Source: Trichoplax sp. H2
Taxonomy: Eukaryota; Placozoa; Uniplacotomia; Trichoplacea
Length of the DNA stretch: 64,000 bases
Reading direction: 5' to 3'
Assembly (NCBI GenBank): GCA_003344405.1
Contig: NOWV01000124.1
Location: forward strand, 163,694-227,693
Shown here: piece after piece, positions 34,921-45,874 of the stretch
Numbering within the stretch: position 1 is the first letter of the stretch
Layout: each line of letters begins with the position of its first letter
Position numbers and translations under genes: made by a program
The notes under the pieces: model-generated
Databases searched by the model: none
What the model was told of the DNA's origin: nothing
The model's input: the letters and a program-made list of their open reading frames with translations, nothing else

Positions 34921-36400
34921 AGATAATCTAGGTGATAAAGTAGTGTCATTGCGAAAATCTCACTTGGCTAACCATTTTCGACATAGAACCCATCCTTTGA
35001 TATCGTAATACTTAGACTTACGTGTATGATGATTTCTTCGATGAAAGTTGATTCATCATCGAATGTTATAATCAATTTGGATACATCGACGGGGATGACG
35101 TACTTTTTATCGAAATAGAATTTCGATAACTGCAACAAGCATGTAAGAAAATATTATAATACAGAACTCTAGCATTTTATAATTTAATTTGCTACCGTTA
35201 GAGTAAATATATAAAACTTTAGTACGTCAATATTCAGAGCCCCAAAGAAGTTGAAGTAAAGCTCTCTAGCACCGACCAGAATTAAAGAGTCAACTACCCA
35301 ATTAACCGTAAAAAGTACTAATTCGAAAATAGGACTATCCGATGTCAAGCATTGTAATATTCTCTGAAAGTAGGAGCAGTTAATCAAATCATAGTTTACG
35401 AGTAAAGTAAATGAACTGAGTCTGGTTATTGAATCTAGTAAGTGTAGATTGTACAAATATAATTTCCTAGCATAATTGGTTAGTATGTCATGGAAGGGGA
35501 TGCTTTCGATTTTATTGCTCATTTAGTAATTGTTATTGCAAAACGATTGTCGCTACTATCGTAAAAATTTAGGTGCATGTAGTTAAATTAAACCATTTTG
35601 TATTCAACGTTTATTAAGCCGTTTCATTAGTAGATAAAATTATTATGTGTTCTTACACTTTCTTAGGGAAATTGCAAGAGCGTTACCGATAAATGTTAAT
35701 TTGACGTTATCAAATAGACGCCACTGTCACTCCTAATAATTTAATAGGATGCAAAATAATCATCAAAATATTCTGCTACCTAGATGTAAAGTTAGTATAT
35801 TGCTAAGTTGCAATGATGCTTGATATTTTTAATGCTTATCCATAATGCCCAATTCTTTTATTAGGCTGCTACTGTGCTAACTTTTCAGGATAGGGTAAAT
35901 AACACGGTCATCATATTTTCAATTAGTACTCTTTTAATGCGATTGAAGTGATAATCAATGTCGTTATTCTGCGAGTAATAACTGTCAATAGATAGATTAC
36001 AGAAAACGATTTAAAATGATATGAAAGTTATGTCAGCTAATAGAATAAATCAGGATATATAACTAATGAACAGTTTGATAATTTATTTAATAAAATATCT
36101 TTTTGTGTTACAATTCATGTTCTACAGTATTGCAGGAAAGCAAAAGTTTTCTTACTTTAACATTAACAGCTGTACCCTATTATAGCAAAAATAGTAATGC
36201 TTAAAATATTCGAATGCTTACATCGGCTAAAATAAGTGGATATCAATGCAATATTCAATTCTCTAATGGGTACAATATCAACAGAAATAAAATATTGATA
36301 TTTCAAGTTATAACACGTAAATAGGATCAAAAAAGCTATATGATTATCTTGTATTTGAAGCTAATGAACAGCTTATACTTTAACATGTGGCAGATCTATT
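34921..36400. other. Intergenic with one doubtful minus-strand ORF
   Basis: The 112-codon minus-strand ORF at 35184-35522 is rich in Leu, Phe and Ile with two possible membrane segments but no family that I recognise; its base composition matches the surrounding non-coding DNA. The rest shows nothing. Confidence 0.4.
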
Positions 36401-38372
36401 CTATTCACAATTTCCTTTATCGACTTGCGCAGAATTTTTGCTATTTCTCTTATTAGATTTCATTGCTTCAAGCGTCAATATTATTAGATAATATTCCTTA
36501 TACATCCTTTCTACTTCGTAATATTCTGATGCTAATATTCGGTAATAAGCTATATTTTGATACGTAATTGCATTATCTATGCCTTCCTGAGTATTTCGAT
36601 CTTCTAGCCACTTTATTAAAATCCAGATGATAGTCTCATACATTTCGGTAGATACTGGATTTGAGCCATTATTTTTCATTTAATTGTATTAGATAATATG
36701 GTATAGGATATAGATCATCTCCTAATAATTGCTTTTCAATTGCAGCAGCCTTCTCAAATGCTTCTATCGCTTTGCCTTCTAGTCCTAGTTGCTGATATAG
36801 ATATCCGATATTGCTGTAGCATGCAACTGCTAATAAACTTTGCTCTTCTAAGACAATCATGCATACCATCGACAATTTATAAAATTCACTCAAGGCGTTT
36901 TCAAATTCCTGCCTCAACATATAGACAAAGGCTAAAGTGAATTGAGCAGCAGCCATAAGTAAATGATATTGGCCTAGTTTATATAGCTGACATTGGTAAG
37001 ACTTGATAAACATATCGACGCATTCATTCGATTTACCATTTGCATAATATAGTGCGCCAAAATGATTATATGTTTGGAAGCCGATAGCGTTAGATGCTCA
37101 TATATAGTCTGTAAATTATCATTACTATCGTAAATTGCGATTGTGCTAGATCGTATAATCCTTTCCTACAAAGTAGACTATCATAATAATCGTAAGCATC
37201 GGTAACATTTTGATCTTCGCCACATGCAATTCTTTCAAGTGTTTAATAGTTCTTCTCTACATCCAAGGCATTGTCAATTTTATTACTATTTTTATCCATA
37301 TAGGCGTAAACTTTAGTAAATTTGTGTTTTAGATCTGCATAGCTAGAACTATCTCCGCCTCGTGTTCGCATACGGATACTTAAGCACTTGAATAGCACAT
37401 TTTCCGCAACTTCATATCGATCCAATGCAATCTCAGAATCGACTAGATTTATTGTGCTAAGGTACATCTGAAATATTACCATATACTCATTGCATTCTAG
37501 TAGCTCGTATCAGATTTTTCTTTGCATCTTGGAATTTAAATTGCTTATTATAACATACACCCATATTATTCAAAGCATTAGCTACGGTGGCGTTGGCATG
37601 ACCATAATCTTGTTTTTCTATCCTGAGTCGCAGTTGCATCGCTTCTTGTGCCTGATCATATTTGCCGATAAATTCATGTGCATCGCTTATATCGCTGTAA
37701 CTACACGCAACATCATCGTGATATTTTCCCAATGTTTCAACTTGTATGTCTAAAGCTTGCTTCTAGACAGCAATGGCTTCATCGTATCGATTTAATCCGT
37801 TATAAGCGCTTCCATTGTAGTTTATTTTAGCAGCGGCACTTAAAGGCCTTTCTCCGCGCAAAGGAATATATATTTCTAACAATTTCTTAAAGGCTTGCAA
37901 CGATTCTTCAAAGTTTTCCTTTAACGAATATTGCTTACCAAGGTTATGATAGCATCTCGCTACAACGATATTATTGGCCACTTTCATTCTGTCGTAATTC
38001 AATTTCGATATACTTTTTTAAATTGATTATAGCACGATCTAAATCTCCATTGTAAACCAATATAACACTCATTTTGAGATAAGATTAAGCCATGACTTGG
38101 CTATCTTCATCTGCTACTTTCATTCTTAATTGCATCACTAGTTCATAGCATTGTTGAGCGGCAATATGATCACCTTGATCTTGCTTGATATCGCCTTCAT
38201 AGTCCAAGCAATCAGCTAATAATAATTTATCATCCAAATTTCGAAAGCCATCCTTTGCGCTTTGTGGTGATAACATAGCGTACATATGTTTTTTTATTCG
38301 AAGTGAATTGGCCGCTGAATTGAGCTCATTGATGGTATCTTGTCTATTCGTCTCTTCCACAAATTTGCTCAT
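36401..38372 (-). pseudogene. TPR-repeat (kinesin light chain-like) pseudogene
   Basis: Pieces of tetratricopeptide repeats follow each other on the minus strand: 38372-38085, 38002-37763, 37732-37487, 37482-37243, 37013-36669 and 36679-36401. Helix pairs such as 'YHNLGKQYSLKENFEES', 'NNMGVCYNKQFKFQDA' and 'NIGYLYQQLGLEGKAIEAF' are unmistakable TPR units with ~42-residue spacing as in kinesin light chains and related scaffold proteins. The frame is broken several times. A single in-frame TAG sits at 37763-37765 where coding sequence plainly continues on both sides ('DEAIAV' then 'KQALDIQVETLG'). There is a one-base shift near 37485 and another shift near 38085-38000. Introns cannot explain the lone TAG, because no repeat sequence is missing around it. 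Probably a decayed copy of a scaffold gene. Confidence 0.82.
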
Positions 38373-38723
38373 ATGTAGTTGAGAACCATTTGAAAAGAAT
38401 CCGTAGACTTGTTTAAATTTCCCTTAAAGCATTGATTGGCAGTGATGGATTTAAGGCAATGAATGCGTTGCTTATTAAAATAACAAGCCATACTCTTTTT
38501 CACTTCTTTTCTCTTCACTCACTCAGTAGACCTTGATAATAAGAGTTGAGGCTTAGAATAGATGGAATGATATTGGTTAATTGATTTAATGAATTATCTT
38601 GTAGAGTTATATACAGCTATGCTTACTACATATACACCCACATGTGACGAAGATGTACAGCATGCTGTATCACCATGGCGATAGATTTTCCTTGGGAGGG
38701 TCTATTGGCAGTCTCATAAAATT

Positions 38724-38762
38724 GCTCATACTATGCTCATATTATGCTCATACTATGCTCAT
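38724..38762. repeat. 11-bp microsatellite
   Basis: Nearly perfect repeats of 'gctcatactat', about 3.5 copies, sitting inside unit A. Unit B has no obvious match at the equivalent place. Confidence 0.8.
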
Positions 38763-38899
38763 CTCGTAGCTCAGCTTTCATGCTAATCATGAATTTTTAG
38801 ATCCTGTACTTGGATGTCTACTGGACTCTACTCACTAGATTCTACAGCTAGCTCATAGTTAGGTGCTCAAGGTACAAAGTGGGCATTTAAACGTTTTTG

Positions 38900-39840
38900 T
38901 GGGCGGAGGCCCTCTAGACTTACTGTATAGTGATTTAACAGTCTCTGGGCTGCTAGTTGATAGAAAGTCTAAAATGCTTTAGAATTCCTCGATTCATCTG
39001 CCTTCTCGAAACCAAGGCAACCTCCAGGAAGCTAACCTAGACTATAACTGAGTATTCGGAGATTGAAAACTAAAAGAGACCTTTAAAGCAAGGAATCCAG
39101 GTGAATCCATTGTTGGGAATACAGTAGCTTAAAAGCAAAGAGGCTTCTAGAACCAAGGCAATCTTCAGGAAATCTACTGAGGTAAATGTTTAGTAGATTA
39201 ATTAATTTAAAAGTAGCAAGAACCTTTAAAACAAACCAATCCGCAATGAAATCAGTATTGCTGAAAATAGAGTACATTAAAGGTAGCAAGAGGCTTCTAA
39301 TCCAAGGCAAGCAAAAACAAGCTTAACTACTTTACTTTATTGCAGGAAATGCAGTAGATTGAAAGTGGGAAGGAAGTAAAGAATCATAGCAAGACTTACT
39401 GCAAAGTTCAGCAGATTGAAAGCGGTAGCTTTCAAGCCAGGACAACCTCAAGAAACTTATCTGGACTATTACCGGATATACAATAGATTGAAAGCCGAAG
39501 GAGCCTTCTAATGCATACAGCCGCAAACAATTCCAACTTGACCTGCTACTTATTCAGTAGATTAAAAGCGAAAAGAAGCATTTATGCTACGGCATCTGCA
39601 AGGAAACTTAAGCAACTGTTACTAGATATAGAATAGATTGAAAGTGGAGAAAGCTTCTAAACCAAAGCAACTGCAAACAAAACTCAGCGAAATCCACCTA
39701 TAAATTCGGTAGACTGAAAGCAGGAAGAAGTTTGCAAGCCGGGGCAACAACAAAGAAACTCAACTAGACTAGCGCTTGCTACACAGTAGATTGGAAGTAG
39801 AAAAAGCATTGAAAGCAAGGCAACGACAAACACTTTTATT
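38900..39840. repeat. Degenerate array upstream of the first GNAT gene
   Basis: Repeated 'gtagattgaaagc.gaa', 'aagaggcttctaa' and 'ccaaggcaac.tc' blocks with a spacing of roughly 70-80 bp, reaching to about 100 bp before the GNAT start. The same array precedes the second GNAT gene. Minus-strand ORFs here are repeat by-products. Confidence 0.75.
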
Positions 39841-39936
39841 TATATTGAATAATTTTTAGATTCTGTACTTAGTAAAGCATCTAAAGAGAATCAGGTTTGA
39901 TCTTGTTGTAATAGAGCTTGGCGTAAAAATATAGAC

Positions 39937-40803
39937 ATGGAAACGAATAACACAAATTCTGACTTTCGAATTGTGACAGCGTCGGCGAAAGATATGAATT
40001 GGATATCGACAATGACCAAACTTCAGAAATGGAATCCTGGATTGAAAGACGTAGTTGCGTTTCATTTGGTGGATCCAAACGGTTTCTTTATTGGTTTATT
40101 GAATGACAAACCGATGTGCTGTATTTCTGCTGTCAAGTATCCTAACACTACTTACGGATATATCGGGTGCTATATAGTTGAGGAAAACTATCGAGGCAAA
40201 GGTTATGGGTTACGTATATTTAAACACGCCATGGATTATTTAACGGGATGCTATATTGGACTGGATGCTGTCATTTCTCAGCAAAAAAATTACGAGAAAT
40301 CCGGATTTCAATTTGCTCATGCTGTAAGAAGGTACATTGGCATCATACAAAGAAAAAGCCAAATTTGTAAAAATATACGATATGCCAAAGATATCTCAAT
40401 GGATAAGATAGTAGAATATGATGCTCGCCATTCTTTTTGTCAAAGGACACATTTCTTAGCGTCATGGATACATGTAGGAACTGATCAATGTTTAGTTTAT
40501 ATCGAGGACGATGGCACTATCAGAGGCCTCGGAGGTATTCGTCTCGCTGTCGATGGTTATAGAGTAGGACCACTATTTGCTGAGACACCCGAAATCGCAG
40601 AAAACTTACTTTATGCTTTGTGTCCTTCGGAAAGCGATACTAAAGTTGATTTCGATGTCCCTGAGCCTAATTCTGACGGTATATGCCTAGCCGAAAGACT
40701 AAATTTACAGCATATTGAAGAGAGTAGAAGAATGTATACTGGCGCTAGGACCAAACTTCCATTACGCAATATTTTTGCATTCGCGTGCACGGAACTAGGA
40801 TAG
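39937..40803 (+). CDS. GNAT N-acetyltransferase with a second C-terminal acetyltransferase-like domain, copy A
   Basis: 288 residues, single exon. Residues 11-150 are a GNAT fold: 'IVEENYRGKGYG' carries the acetyl-CoA loop RGKGYG (86-91), with the following helix 'LRIFKHAM' and 'SGFQFA' as the late GNAT strand. Residues about 165-288 match the second domain found after GNAT in this subfamily (Acetyltransf_18 type), with 'GLGGIRL', 'GYRVGPLFAETPEIAENLL' and a 'MYTGA' near the end. Known members acetylate small molecules or proteins, but the substrates are mostly unknown. About 84% identical to copy B by direct comparison. The start is chosen because both copies share METNNTNSDF. No signal peptide, so cytosolic. 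Confidence 0.9.
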   Translation: METNNTNSDFRIVTASAKDMNWISTMTKLQKWNPGLKDVVAFHLVDPNGFFIGLLNDKPMCCISAVKYPNTTYGYIGCYIVEENYRGKGYGLRIFKHAMDYLTGCYIGLDAVISQQKNYEKSGFQFAHAVRRYIGIIQRKSQICKNIRYAKDISMDKIVEYDARHSFCQRTHFLASWIHVGTDQCLVYIEDDGTIRGLGGIRLAVDGYRVGPLFAETPEIAENLLYALCPSESDTKVDFDVPEPNSDGICLAERLNLQHIEESRRMYTGARTKLPLRNIFAFACTELG

Positions 40804-41065
40804 ACTATATTTTAATTCGCCGTTTTTATGTGACGAATATAAAATATATGGAAAGCTATTATGGCCTTAAGTAGTGATAGTACTATATATAAACAGCATG
40901 AAATTAAAATCTTGTTTGGGATATAAAGTAGTATGCTTAGTATGGGAATGCAGTAGGGGGATTTCTAAAGAATTCCTGAGGAGCTGAAGGAATATCAATC
41001 ACCATGATTTTGCTGATACTTTACGCTGTATATCTTTATCGCCTGTGTATACTAACAAACGTGTT

Positions 41066-41240
41066 TAACAAGTTGATCAATGTTGAGCAGAATAAAAACA
41101 ATTAAAATCAAGCAATCGTAGTACTCATAAATCAACTATTTTCTATCATTATGACTTTCATTGTGATATATCAGGCTACAAAGTAATGAGAGCATGATTA
41201 TAAGCATCCGATAAAAAAGTCAGTATAAAGGCAGAACTAT
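41066..41240 (+). pseudogene. Truncated copy of the 5' end of the piggyBac-derived gene
   Basis: Matches 45740-45910: 'ttgatcaatg.tgagcagaa', 'ctttcattgtgata', then a region equal to the start of the piggyBac-derived coding sequence ('aaaagtcagtat.aaggc' opposite 'gaaagtcagtatgaagac'). The original ATG is lost ('aagtaatgagagcatga' instead of 'aagtaaaatggcagata') and the homology stops where unit B begins. It marks the duplication boundary. Confidence 0.65.
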
Positions 41241-42049
41241 CTCTTCACTCATTCGGAAGACCTTGGTGATAAAATGAATGAAAGTATTATGCATGCAATG
41301 TGTCGTAGTTTCAGCTAATTACAGTAGTAATTGAAGTACGGTAGCATTAAGGTGTAGAATAATCTACTATACTTATAAGGTAATTTCATAATTGCTGACG
41401 ATGAAATAGTTTACTTTTACTATTCGTATCACATTAGAGATTTGCTTAATTTTATATCTCAGATTTGGAGTTCGACAATTGCGAACCTAAGGGTTATGTA
41501 TGATAGACTGGTAATGCCTAGAAATTATTGGGTGATTGACCTAGTGTCGTACGAGAGAATATAACGCTAAGGGGTTGTAAAATCCAAGCACTACACGATG
41601 ATATTGGTTAATTGGCTAAATTGATTATTTTGTCCAGCAAGTGGTGGGTGTGACAATGGATGAAGATGTGCAATATGCTGCATCACCATAGTGATGGATA
41701 CTGCTGGACATCCTGGTTAATTTACATTCCCTATACTGACTGAACACTATTTTATTTTGTTACTGTATGGCTATATCATCGTCGCTGCATATTCATGCAG
41801 TACAATATAATGGACTATGGACCTCTACAACGCTGAATGAAGTTCAGTAATGCATAGCATATGGAAAAAGTTGGAATTGGCCTCATTCTAGTACTAAATA
41901 GTAACGAATCTACATCAACAATATTGTATTATTTCATTGGCGTATTTTAATCCTAGCGCTGCTCTAGAAAGATAGGTGTTCGCGGACGTTGGGAGAGAGG
42001 GCTGATCTAGTATTTTGGACTCTTCGTATAACGCCATTAGAGGCTGGTA

Positions 42050-42940
42050 CTAGTAGTCTCTGGCTTGCTAGTTGATAGCAAGTCTAAAACGCTTCGACAC
42101 TCCTTGATTCATCTACCCTCTTGAAACCAAGGCAACCTCCAGGAAGACAAGTTGGACTATTACTAAGTATTCGGTAGATTGACAGCTGAAAGAAACTTCT
42201 AAAGCAAGGAAATCCAGGTAAAACCGTTGTTGGAATAGAGTCAATTTAAGGCAAAAAGGCTTCTGGAACCAAGGCAACCTCCATGAAATCTAGCAAGGTA
42301 AATTTTCATTCGATTTAAAGCAGAAAGAGGCTTCAAAACAAGTCAATCTGCAAAGAAACAGGCATTGCTTAAAATAGAGTAGATCAAAGGTAGCAAGGGG
42401 CTTCTAATCCAAGGCAACTTCAAACAAGCCCTACTAGTCTACTATAGTGCAGGTAATCTAGTAAATTGAAAGTAGGAAGAGCGTAAAGAAGCCAAGCTAA
42501 AATTGCTAGAAGTGCAGTAGATTGAAAGCACAAGCTTCTAAGCCAAGACAACCCAAGGAAACCCATCTGGACTATTACCTGCTATATGTTACATTAAAAG
42601 CAGAAGGAGGCTTGTAATTATATGCAATCGCAAACAAGCTATACTAGAGCTACTGGATATTTAGTAGATTGAAAGTAAAAGAAGTTTCTATGCTAAGGTA
42701 ACTGCAAGGAAACCCAAACAGACTATTACCAAATATAGAATAAATTGAAAAACAGAAAGAGCTTCTTTACCAAGGCAACAGCAAATAAAGTCAGCGAGAC
42801 CCACTGATAAAATTCATTAGATTGAAAGCAGGAAGAAGTTTCTAAACCAGGGTAATACCAAAGAAACCAACTAGACTAGTCCTTGATACAGAGTAGATTG
42901 AAAGTAGAAAAAGCTTCTAAACCAAAGTAACTACAACCAC
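42050..42940. repeat. Degenerate array upstream of the second GNAT gene
   Basis: Sister of the array at 38900-39840: 'ccaaggcaacctccaggaag', 'gtagattgaaagc' and 'aagaggcttctaa' recur with a spacing near 70-80 bp up to about 100 bp before the start codon. Confidence 0.75.
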
Positions 42941-43047
42941 TTCGCTTTGTGCCCACTAATTGTAGATATTGTAATCAGTGAAGCAGTAAAAGGGAATCTG
43001 GTTTGATCTTGCTGAAATAGAGCTTGGCGTAAAAAATAAATAGAGAC

Positions 43048-43914
43048 ATGGAAACGAATAACACAAATTCTGACTTTCAAATCGTGACAGCATCAGCGGA
43101 AGATGTGAACTGGATGTCGACAATGTCCGAACGTGAGAAATGGAATCCTGGATTGAAAGACGCAATCGCATTTCAACTAGTGGATCCAAATGGTTTCTTC
43201 ATTGGTTTATTGAATGGTAAACCGGTGTGTTGTATCGCTGCTGTCAAGTATCCTAATACTACTTGCGGATATATCGGGCGTTATATAGTTGAGGAAAACC
43301 ATCGCGGCAAAGGTTATGGCTTACGTATATTTAAACACGCCATGGAACATTTAACTGGATGTTGTATTGGACTGGATGCTGTTCCTTCTCAGCAGAAAAA
43401 TTACAAGAAATTTGGATTTCAATATGCTACTGCTGTTAAAAGGTATATTGGCGTCATACAAAGAAAAGCCCAAATTTGTAAAAATATACGACGCGCCAAA
43501 GATATCTCAATGGATAAGTTGATAGAATATGATGCTCGCCATTTTCCTTGTCAAAGGACACATTTCTTAGCGTCATGGATACATGTAGGAACTGATCAAT
43601 GTTTAGTTTATATCGAGGACGATGGCACTATCAAAGGCCTTGGAGGTATTCGCCTTGGTGTCGATGGTTATAGGGTAGGACCACTATTTGCTGAGACACC
43701 CGAAATCGCAGAAAACTTACTTTACGCTTTGTGTCCTTCGGAAAGCGACACTAAAGTTGATTTCGATATTCCTGAACCTAATTCTGACGGTATACTTCTA
43801 GCTGAAAGATTAAATTTGCAATATTTTGGAGAGAGTGGGAGAATGTATACTGGTGTTATACCCAAACTACCTTTATCCAATATTTTTGCATTTGCAAGTG
43901 CGGAACTAGGATAG
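43048..43914 (+). CDS. GNAT N-acetyltransferase with a second C-terminal acetyltransferase-like domain, copy B
   Basis: 288 residues, same length and layout as copy A with no indel. RGKGYG again at 86-91. By my count 47 residues differ from copy A. Changes are spread through the N-terminal 40 residues, around 74-130 and in the last 30, whereas the stretch from 'CQRTHFLASWIHVGTDQC' through 'LVYIEDDGTI' and the 'PLFAETPEIAENLLYALCPS' segment is nearly unchanged. This suggests that the C-terminal domain is under stronger constraint. Both frames are intact, so both copies are probably expressed. Promoter-proximal sequence ('agagcttggcgtaaaaa') is shared with copy A. Confidence 0.9.
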   Translation: METNNTNSDFQIVTASAEDVNWMSTMSEREKWNPGLKDAIAFQLVDPNGFFIGLLNGKPVCCIAAVKYPNTTCGYIGRYIVEENHRGKGYGLRIFKHAMEHLTGCCIGLDAVPSQQKNYKKFGFQYATAVKRYIGVIQRKAQICKNIRRAKDISMDKLIEYDARHFPCQRTHFLASWIHVGTDQCLVYIEDDGTIKGLGGIRLGVDGYRVGPLFAETPEIAENLLYALCPSESDTKVDFDIPEPNSDGILLAERLNLQYFGESGRMYTGVIPKLPLSNIFAFASAELG

Positions 43915-43975
43915 ACTTTATTTTAGTCCGACGTTATTATTTAACGAATACAAATTGTGTGTATAGCCTTAAGTA

Positions 43976-44209
43976 GTGATAATATTGTTTGTAAATATGA
44001 TTTTAGCTTTGGTCTTGGTCTTAACTGGTTTTAATACTGAACTTGCATGTATTAATCTTCAACACAAATACTTGTATTTCACCTTTGCCAGTATATGGGC
44101 CAGCACGAATGCTATCATTTACAATCTATTTGTTCATATTATTTCTTTGCATCATTCCAATATTACTGGTAATGAAGAGTTAAAAGACGAGCAAAAACGC
44201 CTGCATTAG
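43976..44209 (+). pseudogene. Possible fragment of a 7TM receptor (helices 6-7)
   Basis: 77 codons. Two hydrophobic segments are separated by a short hydrophilic loop; the second ('IWASTNAIIYNLF') looks like helix 7 of a class A receptor, with NAIIY in place of NPxxY. The remainder of a receptor is absent on both sides. It lies only in duplication unit B, 62 bp after the GNAT stop. Could also be chance in AT-rich DNA. Confidence 0.25.
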
Positions 44210-45739
44210 AAAAATTATTTGCTGTTAATGCACGCATCGCTTTAGTCCATAACGGTTTCAAGCATCAATCGATACACGATATAATTTTATCATACCGTTG
44301 CGATGCCAAATTAAGTGAAACTATTGTATTGCTGCAATTTAACCTATTCGTGTTAAATTAATTTAGAAAGGAAATTTGAAACTTGTCTTAATCAACTTTT
44401 CAAAGATCCTATGCATACTTCATAATATAAGAAGTCGAGACATCGTAAGCACTTATTCGTATTAATTTAATCTATACCACTTCTTTTCTAATACACTGAA
44501 TATGTGATTAAATTAAACTGTGACTAAAGCGGTAGTATTAGCGTTATTAGATGCATCATTTTAAGTTCCTGATTATTACTGCAATCCTTTACAATTTATA
44601 CGATGATAGAACTGTTGATAGTATGTTTAAAACATATTCTGCAAGAAAAGAAAGCTAGTTACAATTGGACATCCATGATCAATATATTTAATATCTTTTA
44701 CGATTGGAATGAAATATAAATTTTTACTTCCGGACTGGAAAATTACCACTAACTTCTAGACTAAAACTTGCAGCTCTGTAATCCGCTGTTTGCATGCTGT
44801 TCAGTCGATTATTAAATGCAATAGATGGCCTGTAATTTCACACCAAAGACTAAGGAAAAAGTTCTTACTACTAAAAGTCTTCTATACTACGTTGTGCTCG
44901 TATTCCATTTATGGATGGATGTAAGCAATCAGTACGGTTGATTTTAGGTTTTAAAATTTGTGTAACATTAGTCTATACTAGAGATATTGATATTTTACAA
45001 GGCATTTTGCTGTTCCTTTAATATTTCAATTCAATATGACAATACGCTAATAATTTGGACACCATACAGCCAAATCAAGCAAACAGTGGCATAACAGTAA
45101 TTATTTATTTGATCGCCTCGTAATCTCATTGCTGCGTAGACCAATTACGAATAAGTATGAAAACTAGACAGAAGTAAATAAAATCTATAATAAACTGCAA
45201 ATACAGGCTCCGGCGTTTAAGTAGAGGTAGCCAACTTCAGAGTTATTTAATACCCAGGGTAGCTGATTTCTTGGATTACTTCCCATATCTTTCATTTCCA
45301 CATATAAAGTAAGGTAGTTGTCTTATGTTGAGATGAATTACGATACTGACAAGTGACGACTGGATATTAAGAGAATTTCGATAATTAAAATTTAATATAA
45401 TGGATCACTATATTGCACCAAAAATAGTCCATTGCACTAGTATTATCCAAGTGATAGTCGTAGAATAAATTTGTTAAAGATGTATTTCTATTATTATTCC
45501 CGTTGTTCTAATTTAGTTGCCAATATATCTGCCTATAAATTCGTAAAAGAAAAGTCTAAAAAATCGATTCCTCTGTCAATATCATGAGTAGGACTTGCTA
45601 GAAATCAGATATTAATGGCTCCAAAATAAAATTAGCAATAGCATTTTAAAATGGCCCATCTATTTTATAGCTACGCATTAATCACAAATTAGAATTGGAA
45701 ATTTTTGACTAATTTAGATAGTTGAAATGCACCTAAATC
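44210..45739. other. Intergenic part of duplication unit B without a match in unit A
   Basis: About 1.5 kb with no ORF above 60 codons that looks real and no array. Either an insertion into unit B or a part deleted from unit A. Confidence 0.45.
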
Positions 45740-45874
45740 AGTGTTCATTCAAAAATTGATCAATGCTGAGCAGAATTAAAATTAAAATCATGCAATCTTA
45801 ACATCCATAAAATAAAGTCAACTATTCTCTATCACTGGGACTTTCATTGTGATAGATTAGGGCTATAAAGTAAA

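Larger units (their letters stand above)
38511..41240. repeat. Segmental tandem duplication, unit A
   Basis: Contains, in order, a left flank ('cttcactcactcagtagacc'), a degenerate array, the first GNAT gene and a fragment matching the 5' end of the piggyBac-derived gene. Unit B (from about 41236) has the same order. The matching left flanks, arrays, genes and right ends show one ancestral block copied head to tail. Unit B has picked up, or unit A has lost, about 1.5 kb after the GNAT gene. Confidence 0.8.

Noticed and set aside
36401-38372. TPR pieces as exons of one intact gene
   Set aside because: A single TAG interrupts otherwise continuous repeat sequence and one-base frameshifts occur without GT-AG boundaries.
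39856-40078. Minus-strand ORFs overlapping the starts of both GNAT genes
   Set aside because: Antisense shadows; they recur at the second GNAT copy only because the coding strand is conserved.
39937-43914. Recent bacterial transfer of the intronless GNAT genes
   Set aside because: Related two-domain GNATs are also found in animals, codon and base usage match the surroundings, and single-exon genes are common in this window.
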